Source of the DNA: Trochalopteron elliotii
Lineage: Eukaryota; Chordata; Aves; Passeriformes; Leiothrichidae
Assembly (NCBI GenBank): GCA_024734555.1
Contig: JANPWX010000204.1
Coordinates: 1,408,978-1,472,977, forward strand
DNA: 64,000 nt
Direction of reading: 5' to 3'
Below are positions 48,101 to 57,270 of the stretch, piece after piece. Under the pieces are notes generated by a model. The model saw nothing but the letters and a program-made list of their open reading frames with translations, had not been told where the DNA came from and did not search any database. Positions within the stretch are counted from its first letter, which is position 1, and the number at the start of each line of letters is the position of its first letter. A program made the position numbers and the translations under genes.

Positions 48101-49276
48101 TCCTCCAGGGAGATAGCTTAATGAACCCCTAGGATGAGTTCTTAGGTAAAGGAGGTGAGAAGCTGTAGGAAAGAAGCATAGAGAAGAAAGATGTGACATC
48201 TTTGGAAAGAGAAATGTTACTTATCTTGTAGAGGAGAGCGATTCTATTACACATTGTAAGCATAAATAGAAAGCACTCTATTCTGCACTGTGAGCCGTAA
48301 GTTGAGCATCCATCCTGATTTCCCTCCCTGTAATGAGGAATTAGAAATCAAACTCACATGGATCTCTAAAATACGGAACAAAAAAGCCCTACCCATGCTG
48401 TAGTCACCACGGTGCTGACAGAACCTCCCCAGTTCAGATCAGTACTAAGACCACATCCATCCTCTTGAGAAATGTTTTGTACATTAGTTTGCTTGGGTTT
48501 TACCGAATACCCTCTTGGTTTAGGCATGAATTAGCAGGGCAGTGCCACACTGTGAATAAATGTAACATGTCCTCTGTCTGCAGTTCTTTTTTCAACACTT
48601 TTTAGAACTGACTGGAGGTATCAGTAGGGGCACTAAGAATCTTTACTTGTAGCAGCATATGTATCTAATTTTGAGAAAGGCCAAAAGCTGCAGTTATGGC
48701 ACCATGTGATGTAAAAATTAAGATACTACAGCTCTGGCTGCAATGAGCACGTTGTCAAGTTGTATCAGCCTTTGGAAGCAGAGGGGAGGAGAAAATAGAA
48801 AATTAAGGGTCATCGAGCTGAAAACAAAAGTCCGTGCATGGATTGACCTCTGTGTGTTTTTCATTGACAGGTTGATGACGCCTGGAAGTGAAATTCGGTT
48901 TGTCCACAAGCACATGGGCCTGGTGCCAGGCTGGGGAGGAGCCGCCCGGCTGGTGCGGATCGTGGGCAGCGGGGCCGCCCTGCAGCTGCTGTGCGGAGCT
49001 GCCCGGGTGGATCCCGAGCGAGCGCTGAGCCTGCGGCTGGCCGAGGACACGCTGCCGTCCGCAGACGAGAGCACCGCCTTAGGAGAGGCCCGCGCCTGGC
49101 TGAGCCAGTACACAGACGGTCCGGCCGCTGTCGTTCGGGCTGTGAAAAAGGTGGTGACAGCAGGAAGAGAGCTCCCGCTGGAAGCTGCCCTAAGGAGAGA
49201 GAAGGACATTTTTGGAACTGTATGGGGTGGGCCTGCCAATTTGCAGGCGTTGGTTAGAAGACCAAAACATAGATGA
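17924..49276 (+). CDS. ECHDC1: Ethylmalonyl-CoA decarboxylase ECHDC1 (five coding exons, 300 aa)
   Basis: ECHDC1 is a cytosolic crotonase-fold enzyme that decarboxylates ethylmalonyl-CoA, and more weakly methylmalonyl-CoA, made in error by acetyl-CoA carboxylase. Coding exons are 17924-18143, 22956-23098, 27898-27950, 29891-29971 and 48871-49276. They total 903 bases and splice in phases 1, 0, 2, 2 with no stop. The crotonase core runs from about residue 50 to 250. FCSGSDL (105-111) and GKAFGGGAEL (150-159) are the two oxyanion-hole segments. By eye-alignment with rat enoyl-CoA hydratase, E158 matches the first catalytic Glu, while the second Glu is replaced by H178, as expected for a decarboxylase. 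The family is about 300-307 residues, so the protein is complete. The basic N-terminus looks slightly like a mitochondrial leader, but the family is described as cytosolic. The span includes introns. Confidence 0.95.
18144..22955 (+). other. ECHDC1: ECHDC1 intron 2
   Basis: The intron is 4.8 kb with GT-AG ends. It contains a degenerate CR1 reverse-transcriptase remnant (21430-21760) and a TTTG-rich tract near 22690-22710. No gene is recognised. Confidence 0.85.
21430..21760 (+). mobile_element. Ancient degenerate CR1-like LINE fragment (reverse transcriptase part)
   Basis: Reading the + strand gives GLVLLSIFIPGLDDKTEDEL followed by LKLSGDPTLG. This matches the pattern of CR1-type reverse transcriptases (G-x-VLFSIFI-x-x-LDD, then LxKFADDTKLGG). 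Stop codons and frame breaks follow, and the catalytic FADD box reads LSGD, so the copy is long dead. Weak similarity continues toward 21760 and possibly further. The family name is uncertain. Confidence 0.55.
22956..23098 (+). CDS. ECHDC1: ECHDC1 coding exon 2 (residues 74-121)
   Basis: The acceptor is TTGTGGCAG|GTACT. The exon encodes GTMMVELQERVTELENW, then GLIIHGAGNTFCSGSDLNAV, which carries the first oxyanion-hole segment, and ends at SNSQ. The donor reads CAG|GCAAGT, a GC donor rather than GT. Reading on into the intron meets a stop after six codons. Joining to exon 3 gives SNSQ-DGMNMCMFMQ, the expected family sequence, so the boundary is secure. Confidence 0.92.
24866..24983 (-). mobile_element. 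tRNA-Ile-derived SINE with CR1-like tail (TguSINE1-like)
   Basis: On the - strand the left part reads GCTCAGTTGTTTGAGCATGG then TGCTAATAACAAGGTTGTGG and GTTCAATAC. That is a decayed tRNA-Ile body, with the GCTAATAAC anticodon region and a B-box-like GGTTCAATAC. It is followed by a CR1-type 3' end (GGTCCCTTCCAACTCAGAAT). This tRNA head plus CR1 tail is the structure I recall for the passerine family TguSINE1, presumably mobilised by CR1 machinery. The A box is incomplete, so the copy is slightly 5' truncated. The flanking + strand CR1 tail starts at TCACAGTATCACAGAAT. Confidence 0.75.
25003..25023. repeat. (TTGA)n tetranucleotide repeat
   Basis: About five TTGA units directly after the SINE's tRNA end. 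They may have grown from the insertion's flank. Confidence 0.85.
25184..25196 (-). promoter_or_regulatory. Near-consensus CTCF binding motif
   Basis: The + strand reads TGCCCCCTAGTGG, so the - strand reads CCACTAGGGGGCA. This fits the CTCF core CCA[C/G][C/T]AG[A/G][G/T]GGC at every position. It lies in ECHDC1 intron 3 in a small GC-richer patch. A 13-base match occurs by chance only rarely, but occupancy cannot be judged from sequence. Confidence 0.55.
27185..27320 (-). mobile_element. Probable ancient CR1-like LINE remnant
   Basis: The + strand around GTTCCACATTTTAACTACAC, TTTGTTTTGAAAATATTTTA and TTAGTTCTTGTATTGGATTA resembles the antisense 3' portion of old CR1-type elements, with the typical order of a TTT-rich block followed by AGTTCTTGT and AGAAGGA. 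It is heavily diverged and its borders are approximate. Confidence 0.35.
27898..27950 (+). CDS. ECHDC1: ECHDC1 coding exon 3 (residues 122-138)
   Basis: A 53-base microexon-sized segment between ATTGTAG and GAG|GTAATA. It encodes DGMNMCMFMQNTLTRLM plus two bases of R139. The methionine-rich DGM-MCMFMQNTLTR segment is characteristic of ECHDC1. It is too short to be found as an open frame by itself and was located from the family sequence. Confidence 0.92.
27951..29890 (+). other. ECHDC1: ECHDC1 intron 4
   Basis: The intron is 1.9 kb with GT-AG ends. It contains a 17-base-period duplication at 28511-28542 and a perfect 19-base tandem duplication at 29296-29333. No gene is recognised. Confidence 0.87.
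29296..29333. repeat. Perfect 19-bp tandem duplication
   Basis: The unit ACCTTGAACATGATTAAAT occurs twice back to back with no mismatch. This points to a recent replication-slippage or templated insertion event. Confidence 0.97.
29891..29971 (+). CDS. ECHDC1: ECHDC1 coding exon 4 (residues 139-165)
   Basis: The acceptor is CTTGTGCAG and the donor CAG|GTAAGG. The exon encodes LPLISVALVQGKAFGGGAEL then TTACDF. The GGG-A-E segment forms the second oxyanion hole, and E158 corresponds to the retained catalytic glutamate of the crotonase family. F153 replaces the leucine more usual before the triple glycine. Codons 139 and 166 are split across the junctions. Confidence 0.93.
30311..30332. repeat. 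(AAAT)n tetranucleotide repeat
   Basis: Between five and six ATAA/AAAT units following TCATAAGT. Confidence 0.9.
31230..31440. promoter_or_regulatory. Possible conserved non-coding element in intron 5
   Basis: Balanced unique sequence with an octamer ATTTGCAT (31258-31265), an E-box CAGCTG (31274-31279) and a homeodomain-type TTAATTA (31404-31410) within about 150 bases. These motifs often cluster in developmental enhancers. Without an alignment this is suggestive only. Confidence 0.2.
43948..44745 (+). mobile_element. Truncated endogenous retrovirus LTR (avian family)
   Basis: The segment starts TGTGGTTTGGGTGG and matches an abundant avian LTR as I recall it. Features in order are a GGCCAGGTTTTGGTAGCAGG start region, a CCAAT box at 44118-44122 with a decayed TATA region (GATAGCATATCTGAG) about 30 bases on, AACAGCCCTGCAGCC near 44230, and a series of CCCACACTGGAGCAG-like units. 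The usual 3' portion with the polyadenylation signal is absent, so this is a 3'-truncated solo LTR in the same orientation as ECHDC1. No gag, pol or env sequence is present. The family name is uncertain. Confidence 0.65.
44403..44655 (+). repeat. Sub-repeats inside the LTR (CCCACACTGGAGCAG-like)
   Basis: Six imperfect copies start near 44403, 44454, 44506, 44543, 44593 and 44638, at 37-52 base spacing. Examples are ACCCACACCAGAGCAGG, CCCATGCTGGAGCAGG, ACCCACACTGGAACAGG and CCCCACACTGGAGCAG. They produce long spurious open frames on the - strand. Confidence 0.75.
46162..46197. repeat. Short direct duplication (19-bp period)
   Basis: CTGAAGGATGTTCCCCT occurs at 46162-46178 and again at 46181-46197, separated by TA. 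Confidence 0.95.
48871..49276 (+). CDS. ECHDC1: ECHDC1 coding exon 5 (residues 166-300, stop)
   Basis: The acceptor is TCATTGACAG. The exon encodes LMTPGSEIRFVHKHMGLVPG, then WGGAARLVRIVGSG, the C-terminal helices, and FGTVWGGPANLQALVRRPK near the end, then TGA at 49274-49276. The P-G-W-G-G turn and the FGTVWGGPANL segment are ECHDC1 signatures. By eye-alignment, the position of the second hydratase glutamate is H178. Roughly 48920-49140 is strikingly G+C-rich, with mostly G or C at third codon positions, unlike the AT-rich coding exons before it. A long - strand open frame across it is a shadow. Confidence 0.95.
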
Positions 49277-51954
49277 TGGTTTGTGCATAAGAAATGGGCT
49301 TGACCTTTTTTGCAAACAAAGGTTTCAGTAAAGCAGCCATTAAACGGAATCGTTTAAGGACTCATTTAAAATGGCATTAACGTTCCTGCCATTTAGGTCA
49401 GGCAGGCATAGTTGGTGTGTAACCACAGAGAAATCCCTCTACTCTTAAATTCTCTACTGTCCTAATCACCGACTGAATCGAGATTAGTGAAATTAGTATG
49501 TAAAGGTAAATACTGTGCTGAAAATAGAACTATAATACATTTGGAATGAGGCTGAAGATTATGTTTTTTGGTGTTTTGTTTTTTTTTTAACTACTATGAA
49601 AATTAATTACTTGAAAGTTACGAGGTTTATTCATTTGCGGAACAGGTGCATCTAAGGCTGCAAAATATGAGTTCCCCAACATGAGACCAGTATCTTTAAA
49701 CAGCTTGGAAAAGATGATTACTAGTGGGAGGATAGCTTTTATTTTTTTCATTCTAGCTAGTTCTTTATGTAATTGCTGAGAAAGTATCCTTCAATTTTAA
49801 TGGTGCTTTTACAGGAGTAGCTTTGAGTTAGTGAGAAGTTTCTAGCACTCATTCACTATCACTGATTCAGGTTTTTAAATGTATTTTGGTGACTTCTCAC
49901 TGCTCAAGGAATCAACTACCCACACATGCATCTGCACATTCCCATATCCTGTACCTGTGCAAAGCTGCTGGCCTGGTTCCTTACAGAGAATCTAGCTGAA
50001 ATCTTGGAAGGCCATGATGTATCATGCCCCGAAAATGGCTTGTCCTTAGGTGACTGGGTGATGTGAATACTTCAGCATTCTGGTAAGATTTGAGTGGATA
50101 TGTCTATGTCTTTCTTCAATGCATTTTTACTGGTAGGGTATATTTGGGCTGACTAGAAGGTTTGGAACTCAGTCTTCACTTTGTTCCAGTGACTATGCAA
50201 GTAATTGGATAACTCAGCAGGGAAAGTTTTCCCTTTAGAAATTAGAAACTGACACAGTGTCTGCTTTAAAAATAAAACATCTATGAGAGCAAAACCATAC
50301 AGGCATATCTGTGACTGAGAGTTTCCTGTACTGTTGGTTAGGATGCACTTGTCTCTAATTCCAGCAGGGACTGAGATCTGAGCCAAGGATCCAAGTACTC
50401 TGTGGGGGCATGTAAAGAAGGAAGCTCTGGGCTGTGTGCCACTGACGTGCATTCTTGCTCTGACCAGGCATAACTAGCTCGAGATCATGGAACAAGCTCC
50501 CTTAAGAAAAGAAGGCAGTATCTTGGATGGAAATCCATGTTATAATTTCTACAGTGTGGCAGGAGCCCTGAGTTTTAGACAGTGGGGTAACTACATATGT
50601 TTGATGACTTGGAGACAAATCAATGTTGGGAATTAGGCTTGGATTGCATGTTAAGATTCTGCAAGTTTCGAGCAGATTCTGTGATCTGCTGGGGATGTTT
50701 TACTGTATGGTTTTCACAGCAATGAACATAGCCTGAAGCAATCAAGGGAAATGCCAAGGAAAGGGGATGTGTTTTGAGTGGGTATCTCAGAGAAGGAACT
50801 TACCTCCACCCTGTTGATCCTGCACCTTTGCCTTACTATCTGAAGCACTAATGGAAGATTTCAAATCTCTCTTCCCCAAAAATAAAGTTCAATTTTCCCT
50901 TTGTGGTTAGAGAAGAGACAGGAATGAAAGCATGGGGAAGAGAGTAGTGTTTTGGTTTGTGCCATTCTCCCCCCAGCTCCTTTTTATCCAGTAACCCAGT
51001 TGTTATTCCTGTGTAGCTGGATTCTTTCCCATGCCCTAAAGAACTTCAAACCCGTTACTTCACAAGTGTGAATGCTTTAGGTATAATCAGGCAGCACTTG
51101 ACTGTTTAGTAGTGAAGCTGTTCTGCTTTTCATGAAGTTTCTCAAGATTCATGTGGGATTCCAGACTGCAGCATCACTGAACCTTCAAGGCACACTCCAG
51201 TCCATACTCATGCAGCTTTTTAAAGCAATAGCACGTAATGTTGTGAGTCAAAAAAAAATTATGCTTTAAAGGGCAACTGGTTATGCCTTTGCTTTTAGCA
51301 AGAATGAATGTGCCATTACTAATACTGTTATTATTTTTGAAATTGCTGTGAAAATTACTTAGAACCTGAGTAAGATCCTTAAATCTTTCTTTAGTGTATT
51401 AGGCTCCTAAGTGTATTCTGTGTACTGGGTTATAGAAATTTGAGAGGGGAGAAATTGTAGGACAAAGGCAGAATCTGGTTTCTTTCACATTTTGAACCAG
51501 ATCTGTGCTGGCAGTTAGTGAATGGTAAGTACACCTGTGGGGAATCTCTTTCCATTTTGATTTACAGACAATGAGCTTAATTCTCATTTCATGAAATGTA
51601 TTTCCCCAGCCACCCTCTCTGATTTGTATCAAAGGCCAATGTTTGCTTTTAAGAAAACAGGACAAATAATTAACTAGCACACACCAAGACACATTCAGAA
51701 CAGCTTCAGAGAGAAACCCATTTTGTTGGTGTCATAAATATACCAAGTATAGGTACAGAACATTCTGAAGATCATTACAGGTTTTGGTAAAGGTTTTTGT
51801 GAGTAGTCTAATATTCTCTGGTTTATTTTCTTCTAAAATTAAGTAGAGTCCTTCATACAAAAACCAGCCCACTTAAATTACCATGAGTGCTAGGATGAGA
51901 GTTCCAGACTGAGATGAAATGGAATCCCACTTTACCCACTTGAAAGCTAAATGC
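49277..51954 (+). other. ECHDC1: ECHDC1 3' UTR and convergent intergenic stretch (border unknown)
   Basis: No coding sequence is seen. Candidate + strand polyadenylation signals are ATTAAA at 49339, AATAAA at 50271-50276 and AATAAA at 50881-50886. I cannot tell which is used. None of the open frames has a recognisable domain. Confidence 0.45.
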
Positions 51955-51960
51955 TTTATT
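51955..51960 (-). terminator. RNF146: Candidate distal polyadenylation signal of RNF146
   Basis: On the - strand the sequence is GTGTGCAATAAAGCATTT, followed within about 35 bases by the G/T-rich AGTGGGTAAAGTGGG. This is a good AATAAA plus downstream-element arrangement. It would give RNF146 a 3' UTR of about 2.9 kb. Confidence 0.4.
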
Positions 51961-54891
51961 GCACACACAACTTTTTTATAATCGTAAAGTGACAAATGCC
52001 TTTAACCAGCAGCTGATAAATGTTTGTATTTTCTTTACAATTATTAAAGATGTCGAGCTTCATCTCGGGGTGGGGGGGGTCCCTTCTGAAATGGCTTGAA
52101 AACAATCAAGTACTAAATGTACAAAATAAATTAGGAACATCAAAATTGATAGTCCCAGTCTCCTAATTAAATAGCATGCCAGCTTTTGTACTTCCTAGGG
52201 GCTAGTTTGCCAGCTTCCTCCTCAGCAAACTAAGTTTCCTATTACATCGTGAAATGTCTGTCTTGTTTTTCCTCTGTGTACTGAGAAAACCCAAGAGTTT
52301 AATGAGAGTGAGAATTCTGTACCAAGCTTGCAAAGGTTGGATACTGAAGATCACTTTCAGCAATACAGATGCTTCTATCTTATTTGCTGATGATAGAAAT
52401 GTATTTACCAGATGGTCAATCTAGATAAGAAAGGTGTTCTTGCAGAATGCTTGATTCCCTATCTATGATATTTTTTTAGGCATGACACAGGATTCCTGTA
52501 TCTGTGGTTATCTGTTCTGGAAATGAGGAGATGCTGTATTCTATAGTATTTAAATTTCCTTTTTCACTTTCCCTTCTGCTCCACTGTGCATTTCTCTGGC
52601 TATGCTATACAAGTTGAAAATCACTTAGTGCATGGAATTACACTCAACCACATAATGCAGTGTGGCTGTGGCTTTGCTAAAATGGACAGAGGACACACTT
52701 CCTACTGAAAGTAATGGTTTAAATACAAGATGGGAATTACCAGTTACTACTTTTCCCTAACTTGATCTGAGGAGTGCATTTACTGCTCTGATGGCTGGCT
52801 ATTAAGCTCTCCTTTACCTGCCTTCCTTTACCTGATTTTACTGTTTCACAGCTGTAGTCAGTCAGCAGGAGCCAAAAGCAGCATAATGGGTGGGGGGCTG
52901 AACTCTCTACGTGGGTCAAAACCCCAACAATAATCACTGATAGAACTATTTGTAGACTGTTTGGGCTGCAAATCCTAAAACTAAGTATATAGTGAGTCAT
53001 GTTCCTCTATTTTGTTTCTTGCTTTTTTCAACCCATACTCTCACATGAAGTGAAGTATGTGGACATAGCTGAAGTGTTCTTAGTGAAGGCTTTTGCAGCA
53101 CAAAGGCAGACTTTGGTTAGAGCCACTGTATACTAACTCAAATCAGAGAAATAAGACAGCTAGCAACTAAGAGAGAAAAAAGCATTCCATCCAGTTTCCT
53201 TCCTGAAGTCCATGTAATAGGCTTATTTCCCTATGGGACTGGAAGATGATGGTGAAAATCTGTGATCAAGAACATCTATTCCTAGCTGAGAATGGATGAA
53301 ATCTTCCTTATTCCATCCTAGTCTCGTCTGCACTTTCCTGACCCACTGACCTCACCTCTAGGCAGAGGAGGGGGGGGGGCACAGCTTTGTCCAAGATAAG
53401 ACATGTCATTCATCATTACACTAAAAAGAACATTATGGTTTAAATCTACCATTTTTAAAAGTCAGCCCTTTTAATTCCCTTCAAATGGTTGTTTGCTTAA
53501 AGCAACCTTTGTCTTAAGATCAGTAGTACCTATGTTATCAGCTACTCTCCCTTTCTGTTCTGAGATGTACTAAGAATTGGAGTTTAATTAACTTTATTTT
53601 AAGTGAGTCCAGAATCAACAGATGCTGTTTCTCAATCTGAAAAAACGTAAAAAAAAGAACTGCCAGAGAGAGAAGACAAGCTGTGTTTCTCAAGATCTAG
53701 CTTCTAACATTCAGAAGTCTGTAGAAATGCAGCTTCTATACTGCTAATACAAGCACAAAACTGCCCTTTCTGTGCTGCCACCAGTTTTGCTATGAACAGA
53801 TGAACAGCACTTTCCTTAATATCCATGTCCTTTGTTATAGGGTCAACTCTGATAACTTACACTCTTTCATTTCAACATTTCTGCTGTTAAAATAAGGCTC
53901 TGTGTGACACTTCTGCCTGCCATCAACAGTGAAGTGAGTTAATCATCTCTTCAGATGTCTGTGTGAGTATTAAGCTTGCAACTCATGATTTTTCAGTAAA
54001 AGATGATACTCCTACAGCATTGTGTTTGAGACAGCCAGTCAGGGATGCAAGAACGTCAGGATGCCACTCAGAACTAGTCCTCCCTTTTTGGCAAACACAG
54101 GAAGCTGTTTCATGATAATTTTCTTTGAAATTCCTTCAGTGACGTTCAATTAAACTGGAAACATATCCGAAATTGTTACTGATAAAATGTAGTTTTATTA
54201 AATTATAAATTCTGTAACAAAAACAAGACAGATCAAGAAAGATCTCAAAAAACAAAACTACAAGGACTAGATGGCAAAGCCAGTTGAAAAAGCCATGGAG
54301 AGTGTAAAGGTAAGGATTTGCAACACAAGTTAAAAGCATTTTTACATTTCCATTGAAAGAAGATAAATGATTGCTCTTGTCTAGTAAAAACACATTTTAA
54401 CTCCAAACTCACATCTATTTTCTCACATTAAATTAAGCATCCTGCTCACACCCAACACCTTGCCTGATTCCACATAGCTTTAGTGTTCTTTTCATACATC
54501 AATCCATGCAGAAAGTAGTAAGACACTTAATGCAACAGTCAGATAATGAAGACAATTCAAGTTGTACAGTAGATATACATTGGCCAAAAAGGGATAGAGT
54601 ATCTTCAAGGGGAAAATGCTACAAAATAAACACAAGACATTTTCAAGAAAACTGGCATTGCTAAACAGCTTTCAAACCATTAACAGGACAACCCAGTTTC
54701 CTAGAGTTAAAGAGTCTTCCAGCTGACACATGTTAAGAGACTTAAGTTAAAACAGGCCAAATCTGTTTTCTCCCCTTCACCCCCACCCTCCCACCAAACA
54801 CGCTGCTAGGTTTGAGTGCAATGCCAATGTGGACAGAAAATTTACAGAAAATTACAACTGAGTATGTTTTTTTTTCCGCATGGCTCTAGAT
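51961..54891 (-). other. RNF146: Probable RNF146 3' UTR
   Basis: The stretch runs from the RNF146 stop codon to the candidate distal polyadenylation signal. It is AT-rich and has no coding frame. It contains a 10-base G run near 53370-53379. If the proximal signal at 54194-54199 is used, the UTR is only about 0.7 kb and the remainder is intergenic. Confidence 0.45.
54194..54199 (-). terminator. RNF146: Candidate proximal polyadenylation signal of RNF146
   Basis: The - strand reads AATTTAATAAAACTACATTT about 700 bases beyond the RNF146 stop. The downstream G/T element is modest (GGATATGTTTCC). Confidence 0.35.
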
Positions 54892-55950
54892 TTAAACTTC
54901 AGTGACTGTGCACTGTCCATCTGGCCGCCTAGATCTTACACTTGTGTTTGCCACCCCGCCCCCTGCCCCTGGTCTATCTGCTCCTGCCTGGCTTGCACCG
55001 GCATTCAAGTGTCTCTGCTGACCAGAGGACGGGTGTTGCTGGAGGTGGGCAGACACATCCTCGCTGTCGCTGCTGGCATCCGATTCGGTCTCCTCAACAG
55101 AGGTGTCAGGGGCTGGCACCCGACCAGAGGATGATGATTCATGGTCTTCTTCTCCCTCTCCCCTGTGACTCCTTTCTGCCATACTGTCTCCATTTATTTG
55201 CAAGTGGGCAAAAGAGTTCTCTAGAGAATTGCTTGCGTCAGGTGAGGGTGTTGAAGGGCTCACGAGCTGACCATCGAGTGCTGGCAGGGGCCTCACAGAG
55301 ATGGCTGCGAGAGGCTGCACAGCTGCAGCCCCTGGAGTCAGTGTACTGTCCGCACCGTCAGCGGAGCTTTCTCGTGCCAGGTTGACAGTGCTGGTGTCAC
55401 AGTCCAGCCTCAGCCCAGCCACTCCCTTCTTTGGTATATCTATTATGTCCCGTTTTATTTTTCTGCGACGTCCGTGCTCATTTCTCCTATACTGAACCAT
55501 ATTTTCAAGGTCTGCTACGTATAAAAAACCAGCAATTAGCATTTCAGTGCTCTTTTTACCCTTGGAAAAGGCATCTTCCAGCTCTCTGCTGGTACGTTCA
55601 TCATACTGCCACCAGCCATTTCTACCTTCATAGTACCAAGCATATTCTCCATTGCCTCTGCTTGCTGCTTTGAGTTCTTCGGGTGACAGTAAGGTTGGCT
55701 TGTCAAGAAAATCCTCAGGAATCTCCTGCCGGCAGAGTGCACATCGTTTCCCAAGCCAAGAAGCTCCCTTAACACAAAGATAGCAGAACACATGTTTACA
55801 GGGCAGACTTACTGGATGGACACACGTTTGCAGACAGATAGCACATTCAGGGACTTGCAGGGAAGGTGCTGCATTGGTACAGGACTCATTTGTCTTCCTA
55901 TTTGTGGGAAGCATGTTGATCGAATGATCTATTTCACCACAGCCAGCCAT
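54892..55950 (-). CDS. RNF146: E3 ubiquitin-protein ligase RNF146 (Iduna), 352 aa, single coding exon
   Basis: RNF146 recognises iso-ADP-ribose in poly(ADP-ribose) chains and ubiquitinates tankyrase-modified proteins such as axin. A C3HC4 RING finger spans C36-C73 (C36, C39, C51, H53, C56, C59, C70, C73). The WWE domain spans about 92-168, with Y107, W114, Q153 and R163 at the known ligand-contact positions, followed by a basic RRRKIKR segment (161-167). The tail is low-complexity and acidic (264-298) and ends [14 protein letters not shown]. Human RNF146 is about 358 residues, so this is complete. The start is the ATG at 55950, because a splice acceptor (CTCTGCAG) ends two bases upstream. A longer reading to 55965 would begin with TTG inside the intron. 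The gene converges with ECHDC1. Confidence 0.97.
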   Translation of the reverse strand: MAGCGEIDHSINMLPTNRKTNESCTNAAPSLQVPECAICLQTCVHPVSLPCKHVFCYLCVKGASWLGKRCALCRQEIPEDFLDKPTLLSPEELKAASRGNGEYAWYYEGRNGWWQYDERTSRELEDAFSKGKKSTEMLIAGFLYVADLENMVQYRRNEHGRRRKIKRDIIDIPKKGVAGLRLDCDTSTVNLARESSADGADSTLTPGAAAVQPLAAISVRPLPALDGQLVSPSTPSPDASNSLENSFAHLQINGDSMAERSHRGEGEEDHESSSSGRVPAPDTSVEETESDASSDSEDVSAHLQQHPSSGQQRHLNAGASQAGADRPGAGGGVANTSVRSRRPDGQCTVTEV

Positions 55951-55965
55951 CCTGCAGAGGATCAA
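55951..55965 (-). promoter_or_regulatory. RNF146: Splice acceptor of the RNF146 coding exon
   Basis: The - strand reads TTTCTTTGATCCTCTGCAG|G then ATG. The exon therefore begins at 55951 with a single G before the start codon, and most of the 5' UTR comes from upstream exons not in this window. An upstream exon ending in AT would create an extra in-frame ATG, giving a protein that begins MM. Confidence 0.75.
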
Positions 55966-57118
55966 AGAAATTTAAATCAGTTTTTTATGTCAATTTAAAC
56001 TAGCACCTCACATCACATTTCACCACAACATCCACATAATGACATGTTTACTTCAAATTAAGGTAAGTTACTGTTTCCTGAGGTGACAGAGTAAACTGAG
56101 TACTGGGAAGATTTCTTTTGTTGATCACCAATTTTTTATCTGTTTAATTTTCAGCATGCTAACATACCAAGTTAGAAAACAAATTTTGGAATTTCTTCTG
56201 TTCATTCCCTGAAGCAGAGTTGATTACCAAACCTTCAGCCAACCAGTTACTTTGGTGCCTCCTCAGGAAACTGAAAGAAATTATGGTTCTTTCCTCAAGA
56301 AGTGATGTGACTACAAACTGAATTTAAACAATCTCTCTTCAGATTACAGGTTATCATGTTTGATTAGGGGACTGCCGGAACATATCTCGGACTAGGTTTA
56401 CACAATAGAAAATATGCTGACGGCAGCACCCAGCTGAAGAACTCCCCCACTCTGTTTCTTTGTTTCCATGCACCATGGTACACCACCCTCAAACTGAGCT
56501 CAGAACAACCACATGGCTGCAGAAAGAACCAGATTTGGAAACTGAGGTGATCTTTTGAAAAGATACCTTGGACTTTTTTCTTAAGCATCAAGTGAGCTCC
56601 CTGATATATGTGAGTGCCTCTTGAAAGGAATCACTGCAGACCAGCAGAAGCAGCACTGTATTGCAGAAGACACACAACTCTGACCTGACAGGCTTGTGAA
56701 GTCATTCCCTTTACTTTCTCTGGCCATATCTTATTTCTGTTATTAAATATGATTTTGTAACTGTGAGAGAATGGGGAATGCAAAACTGCATCACTTTGGC
56801 ATCATGTAGGATTTAAGTAGTTGAAAAATTCTAGCCTAAACATGCAATTGCCTTCTACATTTTTGCCATAGCAATCTTTCATGGTCTGTTTTGTGGTAAT
56901 TTTCCTTTTATTTATTAACAATCAAAACCAAATACCAGATACCAAATGAGGGAGGAGAATGGGCTTTGGGGAATGGGGCCTAAAACGGTGCCTTTTTCAA
57001 TCTAAAATCCCCAAGAAACTTCAAGATTGATATTCAAGAAAACAGTCTTTCAGTGGAAGTACCCTTTGTTGTATGGGCAGCTAGGAATAGTTCATGTAAA
57101 ACTAGCACAAGCAGGTGG

Positions 57119-57270
57119 GCGAAAAGGGACCTTTAGAAGTCACCTAGTCCAGTCTCCTGCTCCACATGGCACCAACACTAATACTAGATTAGATCAGCTG
57201 TGGCTTTGTCTGAGTCTGAAACCTGCAAGGATGGAAATACCACAGACTCCCTGGACAGTTCTAATGTTAT
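57119..57270 (-). mobile_element. CR1 LINE fragment
   Basis: The + strand reads AAAAGGGACCTTTAGAAGTC, ACCTAGTCCAGTCTCCTGCT, then AACCTGCAAGGATGGAAAT and CACAGACTCCCTGGACAGTT. That is the ordered reverse complement of the avian CR1 3' region, so the element lies on the - strand. It is diverged and 5' truncated. Confidence 0.8.

Larger units (their letters stand above)
29972..48870 (+). other. ECHDC1: ECHDC1 intron 5 (18.9 kb)
   Basis: The largest intron of the gene, with GT-AG ends. It holds an (AAAT)n tract (30311-30332), a possible conserved non-coding block (31230-31440), a short duplication (34627-34668), a truncated ERV LTR (43948-44745) and another duplication (46162-46197). The open frames inside it are short and domain-free, or are shadows of the LTR. 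No gene is recognised. Confidence 0.85.

Noticed and set aside
48718..49239. 173-codon - strand open frame
   Set aside because: This is the antisense shadow of the G+C-rich last ECHDC1 exon.
54942..55385. 147-codon + strand open frame
   Set aside because: This is the antisense shadow of the RNF146 C-terminal coding region.
55951..55965. Extension of RNF146 to a TTG codon at 55965
   Set aside because: These bases belong to the splice acceptor. The family protein begins at the ATG at 55950.
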